DNA of 6,894 nucleotides, taken from NCBI GenBank assembly GCA_945903885.1, contig CAMDPB010000054.1, positions 1 to 6,894 on the forward strand, in the 5' to 3' direction. Below, piece after piece: positions 1 through 6,188 of the stretch. Below the pieces are notes generated by a model. It had not been told where the DNA came from. It did no database searches and saw only the letters and a list, made by a program, of their open reading frames with translations. Within the stretch, counting starts at the first letter, position 1; every line of letters starts with the position of its first letter. The DNA comes from Candidatus Finniella inopinata (GTDB lineage Bacteria; Pseudomonadota; Alphaproteobacteria; Paracaedibacterales; CAITNM01). Made by a program: the position numbers and the translations under genes.

Positions 1-2178
1 CGTGCGCAACGTTGCCTGAATAACATTTTGAAACCTGCGCATAATGCGATCATGATCAAGACGCTTAATAACGGAAAATGACTGAAAAATTTTGACCTTT
101 AAATTTTCAAGTTCTAATAATCTTTTTTCGTTAGAGATGCCAAGAGAAAACATCTGATAAAAATATTTAACTAATAATTGTGTTATAGATGGATACGCAA
201 CCAAACAATCAGCTAAAGCTTTCTGGGAATAATTAAGGCCTAGCTGTTTTAAAAAGCGTCCATAGGCTCTTAATATTATAATTTCTTTAAAATCAAGATC
301 ACAAGAAACAGTTAGTGCATTAAAGGGGTCAACTTCTATTAGTTCTGCCCATGCTTGCTTTAAACCTTCAACTAACTTTTGAAGAGTAGAAGCAGGCAAT
401 TCTAAATCATTTAAATTAGAAATTTCATAGTAATGCATCCATATTTTTTGACCGTTTATTTCAGCAAAAAATGTGCGTTCTGCTTGTATATTTAATTGAA
501 AATTTGTGAATATTGGGATTATTTGTCCCAAAGTCAACGGAGTATCTTTCTGGAGCACTCGAATAGTTCCAGTGTCATTATTTGTTATGGTTTCAAAGTA
601 GATAGCTTCATTTGTATTAAGCCAATCTATTAAAACTTGCGCATCATGAGCGGCAACTTCAGGACCGTTAAGTTTAAGGTAAAGATCAGAAAAAGTAATA
701 GACGCAGCGATATGTTTCTTTTTACAAAAATAAGAAAAGCGTTCTTGCCACGTTTGTGAAGCTATCCATAATTTCTCCTCTAGATCTTCAATATTAACAG
801 TAACTTTTTCAGAGGAATTAAAGCTAAGAATATATATTAACCTGGCGAATGATGTATTGCCTAAAAACCCATGGGCAGAGGTTAGGGTCCCTCCACATTC
901 TTTTGCAATCAATTTTCCTAATTCTAGACGAAGGTTTTCGCTGTATCTGTGCTTTGGTAAATATACCAATACAGAGAGAGAGCCTCCAAGCTCATCTATG
1001 CGTGAAAAAACTGCATTTTTATCATACATGTTAAGAACACGTGAAATTAATTCAACCAGCTGCTCTTCTGACAAATAATAAAACTCATCTAACGGAATGC
1101 TATTAATAATTTCGCCGAGTAATTTTTCGTCATAAGAGCTGAGTGAAAATCCAAATAGTTGATAAACCTTTAATGCTCTGTTCTTTAGCCATGGAATATC
1201 AAAAGGAGATGCCTTGTAAAAATCAGAAGTAAATAACCCTATGATTTGAATGATCCCTTCAATTTTCCCATCTTTGTTAACATCAAGAACTTTAATGGAG
1301 TCTATTCTAGAGTCACGATATATGGTTGAACGTGGATATTCTTTTTTAATATGCATTAAATGATGTTGAAAAAATTGATCAGCTGGTTCTTGTAGTTCTA
1401 ATGCTGGCAGAGCGAAATTTTCAGACTCATGAACTTCCTTTATTTTAAATAACCCATATCTGTGGGTCGGTTGATGGTCAAATGCAATATTTTTATCGAA
1501 TGGGTCGATGGCTCGATAGCGACGCAGACCAAGAAATACAAAATGCTCATTATTAAGCCAATGCAAAAATGCTCCGGCTTGTTCAACATTATCTTGGTTT
1601 TGTGCAAGCATTGCGGTGGATATGTTGCATGTCCATTCTTGCATGATAGAAAAATCATCAACTACAAGTGTTAAATTAGAATAAAGTTCCAACAGGGATT
1701 GCCTGTAATTATTAGGAAGTTTTATATCAATGGGGAGAATTACCGCAATTAATGATTCCTGAGTTGATCCCCCAAGACAGCTATATATTTTAGAATCTGA
1801 CCTTTGTGGTGCAAATATAGGGTGCACAAGTTCATCTATAGCTAATTTATTTTTTGCTAACCATACTTTAGCGCTACGCATAACGAAGGGCTTATAAAAA
1901 CTATGTAGAAATAACACTTGCAGTTTATGGTTCTCAAGCAAGTGATTCTCAATATAAAATTCATTCTCTGGGGGGGTATTTTGAAAAATTTTAAAGGCTT
2001 GTTTAGCTAGTTCAATTAATACATTTTTGGATGTTTGTTCACATAGGTTCACCAAATATCCAAAACTAACGTGTTGGTAAAAACTGTATACGAATTCTTT
2101 AAAAATAGGATTTTTTTTATCATCTTCCGATAGAATATTACCTATAAATTCTATTTTTTGAATTTCTTTAGAAGACAT
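1..2178 (-). CDS. NAD-dependent glutamate dehydrogenase, large (180-kDa class) type, N-terminal part, cut by the window edge
   Basis: The enzyme oxidises L-glutamate to 2-oxoglutarate and ammonium with NAD+, linking amino-acid breakdown to the TCA cycle in the cytoplasm. I read 726 codons from the ATG at 2178 to the left edge with no stop or frameshift. Family members are about 1,600 residues, so this is a little under half. The visible part is the N-terminal regulatory (ACT-like) region. Recognisable family stretches are DNVEQAGAFLHWL followed by FVFLGLRRY (about 213-221), YPRSTIYRDSRID (about 282-292), IIGLFTSDFY (about 312-321), VLVYLPKHRYS (403-413) and, at the edge, RIMRRFQNVIQATLRT (711-726), which directly precedes the catalytic domain in this family. 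The catalytic lysine and NAD-binding fold lie outside the window. The start has no clear Shine-Dalgarno sequence. The gene lies 33 bp downstream of the HAD gene and may be cotranscribed with it. A run of seven C (coding strand) falls near codons 68-70. Family assignment is confident; intactness beyond the edge is unknown. Symbols vary between species (gdhB, gdhZ), so none is given. Confidence 0.95.
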   Translation of the reverse strand, partial: MSSKEIQKIEFIGNILSEDDKKNPIFKEFVYSFYQHVSFGYLVNLCEQTSKNVLIELAKQAFKIFQNTPPENEFYIENHLLENHKLQVLFLHSFYKPFVMRSAKVWLAKNKLAIDELVHPIFAPQRSDSKIYSCLGGSTQESLIAVILPIDIKLPNNYRQSLLELYSNLTLVVDDFSIMQEWTCNISTAMLAQNQDNVEQAGAFLHWLNNEHFVFLGLRRYRAIDPFDKNIAFDHQPTHRYGLFKIKEVHESENFALPALELQEPADQFFQHHLMHIKKEYPRSTIYRDSRIDSIKVLDVNKDGKIEGIIQIIGLFTSDFYKASPFDIPWLKNRALKVYQLFGFSLSSYDEKLLGEIINSIPLDEFYYLSEEQLVELISRVLNMYDKNAVFSRIDELGGSLSVLVYLPKHRYSENLRLELGKLIAKECGGTLTSAHGFLGNTSFARLIYILSFNSSEKVTVNIEDLEEKLWIASQTWQERFSYFCKKKHIAASITFSDLYLKLNGPEVAAHDAQVLIDWLNTNEAIYFETITNNDTGTIRVLQKDTPLTLGQIIPIFTNFQLNIQAERTFFAEINGQKIWMHYYEISNLNDLELPASTLQKLVEGLKQAWAELIEVDPFNALTVSCDLDFKEIIILRAYGRFLKQLGLNYSQKALADCLVAYPSITQLLVKYFYQMFSLGISNEKRLLELENLKVKIFQSFSVIKRLDHDRIMRRFQNVIQATLRT

Positions 2179-2204
2179 GAAAAATTTCTAGTTATTTTTC
2201 TTTG

Positions 2205-2210
2205 ATTATA
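2205..2210 (-). promoter_or_regulatory. possible -10 box upstream of the glutamate dehydrogenase gene
   Basis: The minus strand reads TATAAT, a perfect sigma-70 -10 consensus, 26 bp before the dehydrogenase ATG. It lies in the short gap after the HAD stop codon. The hexamer at the expected -35 distance (TAGGTT) is poor, and no extended -10 TG is present. In AT-rich DNA a chance match is quite possible. It could provide an internal promoter separating dehydrogenase expression from the HAD gene. Confidence 0.25.
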
Positions 2211-2211
2211 G

Positions 2212-2781
2212 CTAGGATTTGCAAATAAACCTACGGGTATATATGGGCTGAGAGCCCAACCATTCTAATGTTTTTTTATCAACATTAACTGCACCTGCTG
2301 CAATGCTGTATTGCCAAACTAAACGATCCTTCCACTCATTCCCAAAGTAGATATATTTTTTTGAGCCAAACATTTTATTAAGTAACGCTGCTTTTTTTTC
2401 TCCAACCAAATTGTTATCCAATGTGCTGCCAAAAGCATCTTCAAAAATATTTAGAAATCCAGAAACTTTGTCAGCAATTTGTTGGTCTGATCCAGTTACC
2501 AAATAAAGCTTGGCGCCTTGCTCTTTAAGCCAAAACAAATATTGCAAAATTTCAGAAAAAAAAAGTAATTTTTTTGGGTCAAAAAAGACATTTTTAAAAA
2601 GGTTATGTTTTAGGTGCGTTCTGCCTTTTTTCCACCAAATAAAAAGCTGAAAAAATCTAAACGGATAGCGCTTTAAAAAGTCACGCGCGCACAACCACAA
2701 ACAATCACCAGCCCATAGGGTGCCATCAAGATCGACACAAATAGGAAATTTTGCAAAATCTTGTTCAGAAAAATCATTCAT
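2212..2781 (-). CDS. HAD-family hydrolase, stand-alone relative of the HAD domain of HAD-UbiA fusion proteins
   Basis: This is a 189-residue cytoplasmic protein (no signal peptide) of the haloacid dehalogenase superfamily, probably a phosphatase of unknown substrate. HAD motif I is VDLDGTL with nucleophile D17 and acid/base D19. Motif II is LVTGSD with T96, the motif III lysine is K129 or K130 in GEKKAALL, and motif IV is YFGNEWKDRLVW (about 145-156). The overall pattern, DLDGTL, then WW-K-GR-LK, LVT-SDQ-IAD-V, and finally GN---D--VW---AGAVNV, is what I recall from the HAD domain fused to UbiA-type prenyltransferases in many alphaproteobacteria. Asn in place of the first motif IV Asp is, from memory, common in that group. 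Here the protein ends without any prenyltransferase. The ATG at 2781 is the only usable start: the upstream frame has no ATG, GTG or TTG before a TAG. There is no Shine-Dalgarno sequence. It is probably cotranscribed with the dehydrogenase 33 bp downstream. The reading frame contains A/T homopolymers of 7-9 bases. HAD membership is firm; the subgroup is from memory. Confidence 0.87.
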   Translation of the reverse strand: MNDFSEQDFAKFPICVDLDGTLWAGDCLWLCARDFLKRYPFRFFQLFIWWKKGRTHLKHNLFKNVFFDPKKLLFFSEILQYLFWLKEQGAKLYLVTGSDQQIADKVSGFLNIFEDAFGSTLDNNLVGEKKAALLNKMFGSKKYIYFGNEWKDRLVWQYSIAAGAVNVDKKTLEWLGSQPIYTRRFICKS

Positions 2782-2789
2782 TGGGATAA

Positions 2790-2914
2790 CTCTATAAAGT
2801 GCAAAATCATTAATTTCGCTGATGATAAACTATTTGTTTGACCTCGTCATATCTTTATATGACCATGGTCAGCCAAGCACGAATACAAAACAGCATTAGT
2901 ATCAAGTTATAGAG
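2790..2914. repeat. 8-bp inverted repeat framing the divergent intergenic region
   Basis: CTCTATAA (2790-2797) and its exact reverse complement TTATAGAG (2907-2914) sit near either side of the intergenic region, about 109 bp apart. Read outward on each strand, both copies therefore present TTATAGAG ahead of a gene start: 8 bp before the HAD ATG and 55 bp before the phosphatase ATG. They contain TATAGA, a partial -10 match, but neither has a good -35 at the right distance. An 8-bp match in AT-rich DNA may be chance. Confidence 0.25.
2839..2871. promoter_or_regulatory. paired TGAC/GTCA dyads, candidate operator between divergent genes
   Basis: Four half-sites alternate exactly: TGAC (2839-2842), 3 bp, GTCA (2846-2849), 10 bp, TGAC (2860-2863), 4 bp, GTCA (2868-2871). 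The right-hand dyad is a perfect 12-bp palindrome, TGACCATGGTCA. The inner half-sites also form GTCATAT-CTTT-ATATGAC, a perfect 7-bp inverted repeat with a 4-bp loop. The two dyad centres are about 21.5 bp apart, close to two helical turns, which would put bound dimers on one face of the helix. The site lies 58 bp from the HAD start and 98 bp from the phosphatase start, so it could control both genes. No regulator gene is present in the window. The symmetry is directly visible; the operator role is inferred. Confidence 0.45.
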
Positions 2915-2969
2915 ATTTTGTTGTTTTATGTTATAAAAAACTGCAGATATATTTAATGAGTAAAAGCCA

Positions 2970-3533
2970 ATGCCCTTACCAAATAAACCATTTTATTTTA
3001 TTCGTCACGGTGAGACCGATTGGAACAAGAGCAATATCATTATGGGAAGCATTGATATTCCTTTGAATGATCTAGGTATAGCTCAATCAGAAAAAGCTGC
3101 TTTAATTCTGAAAAAAGAAAAATTTGACACGATTATTTCTAGTCCGAGGATTCGAGCTTTAAAAACTGCGCAAGTTATTGCTGAACAAGTTAAAATTCAT
3201 AAACCAATTATTATTAATGAACAGATTATGGAAAGAGAATGGGGTGATGCAGAAGGAAAGTCCCATGATCCAACAAAATGTTTGTTTAATGATCAAGACA
3301 CTCCACGTGGAGCAGAGACATTCAGCGCATTTACAAAGAGGGTTCTTAAAGCTGTATCTTTAATACTTCTTGAATACAATTGCCCATTGATAGTTTCTCA
3401 TGGGGGTGTATTTAAAGTACTTGCTGATAGTTTAGGGTATAAAAACCTTCAAGCAGCAAATTGCTCACCATTTTTATTTAAGCCATCTGAAAATCTTTGG
3501 TTGGTACAAAATTTGGCTAATGAACGTCTATAA
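2970..3533 (+). CDS. histidine phosphatase superfamily protein (phosphoglycerate mutase-like)
   Basis: This is a 187-residue cytoplasmic protein of histidine phosphatase branch 1, which transfers phosphate through a phosphohistidine. The signature RHGETDWN lies at 12-19 with nucleophile H13 and phosphate-binding R12. R62 sits in SSPRIRALKTA, the likely proton donor E87 is in MEREWGDAEG, PRGAET is at 111-116, and the second histidine H143 is in VSHGGVF. All four core residues are present, so the enzyme should be active. The length suits small cofactor-independent relatives of GpmB, CobC (alpha-ribazole phosphatase) and broad-range sugar phosphatases. The sequence does not decide the substrate, and no cobalamin or glycolysis genes are nearby. 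The ATG at 2970 places the RHG motif at the usual distance from the N-terminus; the ATG at 2956 is in another frame. Only a weak GAG precedes the start. The gene is divergent from the HAD gene and convergent with der, ending 2 bp from der's stop. Confidence 0.92.
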   Translation: MPLPNKPFYFIRHGETDWNKSNIIMGSIDIPLNDLGIAQSEKAALILKKEKFDTIISSPRIRALKTAQVIAEQVKIHKPIIINEQIMEREWGDAEGKSHDPTKCLFNDQDTPRGAETFSAFTKRVLKAVSLILLEYNCPLIVSHGGVFKVLADSLGYKNLQAANCSPFLFKPSENLWLVQNLANERL

Positions 3534-3535
3534 CT

Positions 3536-4882
3536 CTAAGAAGTATAAGGGTTCTTAATGCCCTTAACAATAAATCTGATCGGCACGCCTGGTAGCTTGA
3601 AATCATCACGTAGTCCGTTACTAAGGTACCTAATATAAGAAGCGGGTAGGTCATCAGCCTTTGTGCAAAATAATGCAAACGTTGGAGGACGTGATTTTAC
3701 CTGTGTCATGTACTTAATGCGAATACGACGACCTGCAACTGCAGGGGCAGGGTGCCTGTCCAACATAAATGGCAGCCATTCGTTAAGCTTAGCTGTTGGT
3801 ATGCGCATGTTCCACAATTTATTAAGCTCTAAAACCATATCAAGCATTTTCTCAAGATTTTGATGATTCAAAGCAGAAATAGCAATCATTGGCACATCGC
3901 GTACTTGGGCCAATTGGTAATTTAATTGATTGCGAATGTGTTCCATAAGCTCTGGAAGATGATTTATTTTATCAACCTTATTCAGTGCTAAAATTAGTCC
4001 GCGACCTTCTTCAACTATTTGTTGCGCGAGCCCAAGGTCTTGCTTTTCTAATTGTTCTTCAATAGGAATAGTTGCGTCAATTACTAGTACAACCATCTCA
4101 GCAAATTGCAGGGTTCTTGTTGCACTTTGAACAGCTAACTGTTCTACAGCATCTTGTACTTTTGCTTTTCTGCGAATACCAGCTGTATCAATTAATTCAA
4201 ATTTCTGACCATTATGTTCCCATAATAGGCTGACAGAATCACGGGTTACTCCTGGCATGTCAGCTGTAAGTAAACGTTCTTCACCAAAGAGCGCATTAAC
4301 TAAAGTAGATTTTCCAACATTCGGCCGTCCCATAATTGCCAATTTTAATGGTCTATCTTTTACAACAACTTCTTCTTCAAAAGTTAAGTGCGGGTGGATT
4401 GCTTCGTATAACGCATCAATGCCTAAATTGTGCTCAGCAGAAACGCTAATAACTGTTTCAAAACCAAGTGCAAACACATCATATTCCGTTAGTAGGGCTT
4501 TTTTACTGTCATTTTTATTGATAAGAACAATAATTGGTTTATTCTTTTTGTGTAAAAATTTTGCAATTTCCGCATCAAATGCTGTTATTCCTGCTATTCC
4601 ATCAACGACAAAAGCAACCATTTGTGCTTCTTCTATCGCAGCTTCACTTTGTAGCTGCATATTTTTTGATAATTCAGGATGTGCAGCAGATGTTTCAGGA
4701 TCCGCAAGCCCTGGCGTATCTAATATACGAAAAGGCATGTCTCCATAGTAAGCTTGTGCTTCTTGGAAATCCCTGGTAACTCCAGGGCGCTCATGTACAA
4801 TTGCTACTTTTCGTCCAAGTAAACGATTAAAAAGACTCGATTTGCCAACATTAGGGCGCCCTATTAGGGCAAGAGTGAACAT
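3536..4882 (-). CDS. der: ribosome biogenesis GTPase Der (EngA)
   Basis: Der is an essential GTPase with two tandem G domains that binds the 50S precursor and helps its late maturation in the cytoplasm. The 448 residues match the usual length. Domain 1 has GRPNVGKS (8-15), PGVTRD (33-38), DTPG (55-58) and NKND (122-125). Domain 2 has GRPNVGKS (185-192), PGVTRD (210-215), DTAG (232-235) and NKVD (301-304). The C-terminal KH-like domain follows from about 350 and ends in the typical FIVKGIKNPY pattern. All GTP-binding motifs are intact. The ATG at 4882 puts the first P-loop at the normal position, with the family start MFTLALIGRPNVGKS. The gene follows bamB after 10 bp and has no strong Shine-Dalgarno sequence (the upstream bases are GATAGAAATAAAATT), so translation may depend on ribosomes finishing bamB. 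The TPR-bamB-der order matches yfgM-bamB-der in E. coli. Nothing looks degraded. Confidence 0.98.
   Translation of the reverse strand: MFTLALIGRPNVGKSSLFNRLLGRKVAIVHERPGVTRDFQEAQAYYGDMPFRILDTPGLADPETSAAHPELSKNMQLQSEAAIEEAQMVAFVVDGIAGITAFDAEIAKFLHKKNKPIIVLINKNDSKKALLTEYDVFALGFETVISVSAEHNLGIDALYEAIHPHLTFEEEVVVKDRPLKLAIMGRPNVGKSTLVNALFGEERLLTADMPGVTRDSVSLLWEHNGQKFELIDTAGIRRKAKVQDAVEQLAVQSATRTLQFAEMVVLVIDATIPIEEQLEKQDLGLAQQIVEEGRGLILALNKVDKINHLPELMEHIRNQLNYQLAQVRDVPMIAISALNHQNLEKMLDMVLELNKLWNMRIPTAKLNEWLPFMLDRHPAPAVAGRRIRIKYMTQVKSRPPTFALFCTKADDLPASYIRYLSNGLRDDFKLPGVPIRFIVKGIKNPYTS
3546..3566. terminator. weak hairpin at the convergent gene ends
   Basis: TAAGGG (3546-3551) and CCCTTA (3561-3566) form a perfect 6-bp stem with a 9-base loop, inside the last codons of der and 12 bp past the phosphatase stop. 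Neither strand has a clear T tract after the stem, so it is not a good intrinsic terminator. It is listed only because no better terminator lies between these convergent genes. Confidence 0.18.
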
Positions 4883-4892
4883 AATTTTATTT

Positions 4893-6188
4893 CTATCGCC
4901 AAGCTTGTAATATGCCTGAATCGGTTAAGGTGAAAATTGTTTTGTCAGCTGCAATTGGTGAAAGTTGACACGCCGATTCTAAATTAACAGTTTTATCAAT
5001 TGTTCCATCCAACACATTTACAAATGCCATTTGTTCGCTTGTGCTGACCATGGCTAGCTGGTTGTTCACTACAATAGGGCCCGCCCATGTAATAACTTCT
5101 TCACTTTCACGTTTGCGTGGCAGAGAAGTTGCCCATCGAACTTGACCTGTTGACTTTAGCAGACACACTAAATCATCATTCGTGGTAATTACAAAAAGAA
5201 AATTACCGCTCAGCACTGGGGTGCGTAACGCTCCAATTTCCTTGGCCCATATTTTTTTGCCTGTTTGTAGCTCATAAGCTGCAATGCGTCCACCATGACT
5301 GGCTAAATACACAACATTGTCTTCAATAATTGGTCGTGCACGAATATGTGCAATGCTTGAAACAGTATCAATTCTTAATGCAGGGGTCATGGTGTCAGAC
5401 CATAACATACGACCACTTTCAGGGCTTAAGCAGTAAATTTCCCCAGATGTCAAAGCAACAACTACAGCTTGCGCGCAAGCAGCTGGAGCGCTTCCACCTA
5501 GAAGTGAGCTTGGCTCAACAATTCCTGCATAATCCCATAATTCATCGCCAGTTTTGGCTTCAAGTGCATAAATTTCGTTGTTTACGGTTACTACATAAAC
5601 ACGTCCTGCAAAAACGGTTGGTGCTGCTCGAATAGGTGTTTCTAATTGTTTGGTCCAAATATTTTTTCCTGATTGTGCTTCAACGCACCAAACTTCACCA
5701 AAAGATGTCGTGATGTATAGCACATCGCCATCTGCAGCAAACCCACCACCCATGGTATTGCTATGTCCTTCTTCGGGTGATGTCATCAATTCCCACACAA
5801 CAGACCCATCAGCAACTTTTCTGGCTTGTACATTTCCATGGATATCCATTGAATATACTAATCCGCTCTTAACAACGGGATGAGTAATTAGTCTATGGTA
5901 TGTATCTGATCCTGCACCAATGTTTTCAGCCCATACTTTTTTGAGATCATTGCTAACAAGCACTGGTGGCATAAGATGACTAGGATTACCACCGACGTGG
6001 TTCCAATCTTTTAAATCAACTGCAGGTGGAAGAATAACAACCGTATTTTCTAAGTCTGGATCAGGCTTTAGAGAATTTCCTACAATAATAAAAGGTTCGC
6101 GTTTACCTTTTAATTTTTCTTTTGTTTCGCTACAACCTGCTAGGATCAGCAAAGCAATTAAAAAACTTGTAACGGATATTTTTTTCAT
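4893..6188 (-). CDS. bamB: outer membrane protein assembly factor BamB (beta-propeller lipoprotein)
   Basis: BamB is a lipoprotein of the BAM complex; it binds BamA and supports insertion of beta-barrel proteins into the outer membrane from the periplasmic side. The 431 residues begin with a lipoprotein signal: KK, a hydrophobic stretch (about 4-17) and the lipobox LAGC with lipidated C19. Ser at +2 fits outer-membrane sorting. A linker of about 40 residues leads to WNHVGGNPSH (62-71), then PQQ-like propeller blades marked by repeated G-x-x-x-W or similar motifs. The motif tryptophans are W86, W132 (DGSVVW), W178 (SGKNIW), W218 (TGDELW), W263 (SGRMLW), W314 (TGKKIW) and W352 (TGQVRW), with a further blade near LDGTIDKTVNL. 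This fits the eight-bladed family fold. The length is slightly above the E. coli protein, mainly because of the linker. The ATG at 6188 overlaps the upstream TPR gene's TAA by one base and has AAAAGG seven bases before it. A quinone dehydrogenase is excluded by size, lipobox and gene order. Confidence 0.95.
   Translation of the reverse strand: MKKISVTSFLIALLILAGCSETKEKLKGKREPFIIVGNSLKPDPDLENTVVILPPAVDLKDWNHVGGNPSHLMPPVLVSNDLKKVWAENIGAGSDTYHRLITHPVVKSGLVYSMDIHGNVQARKVADGSVVWELMTSPEEGHSNTMGGGFAADGDVLYITTSFGEVWCVEAQSGKNIWTKQLETPIRAAPTVFAGRVYVVTVNNEIYALEAKTGDELWDYAGIVEPSSLLGGSAPAACAQAVVVALTSGEIYCLSPESGRMLWSDTMTPALRIDTVSSIAHIRARPIIEDNVVYLASHGGRIAAYELQTGKKIWAKEIGALRTPVLSGNFLFVITTNDDLVCLLKSTGQVRWATSLPRKRESEEVITWAGPIVVNNQLAMVSTSEQMAFVNVLDGTIDKTVNLESACQLSPIAADKTIFTLTDSGILQAWR

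Noticed and set aside
849..1078. Two short plus-strand open frames opposite the dehydrogenase gene
   Set aside because: They lie wholly antisense to an unbroken, clearly conserved reading frame, overlap each other and show no recognisable domain.
1440..1674. Short open frames on both strands within 1440-1674
   Set aside because: The true dehydrogenase frame here encodes the conserved FVFLGLRRY region; the others are shadows of it.
2145..2153. Possible decay or truncation of the glutamate dehydrogenase gene
   Set aside because: Codon-by-codon reading of all 726 visible codons shows no stop or frame break; the missing C-terminal part is due only to the window edge.
2838..2843. TTGACC as a -35 box for the histidine phosphatase gene
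   Set aside because: It matches five of six consensus bases, but no acceptable -10 lies 16-18 bp downstream; it is better explained as part of the dyad.
2948..2953. TATATT as a -10 box for the histidine phosphatase gene
   Set aside because: The nearest -35-like hexamer (TTGTTT, 2921-2926) is 21 bp away, too far, and AT-rich DNA gives many such matches.
2956..2958. ATG at 2956 as an upstream start for the histidine phosphatase
   Set aside because: It is in a different frame from the RHGET-containing protein.
4257..4779. Plus-strand open frames of up to 163 codons opposite der
   Set aside because: They are antisense to the Der G domains, serine-rich shadow translations with no start signal or domain.
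5330..5883. Plus-strand open frames opposite bamB
   Set aside because: They are antisense to conserved propeller blades and have no family features.
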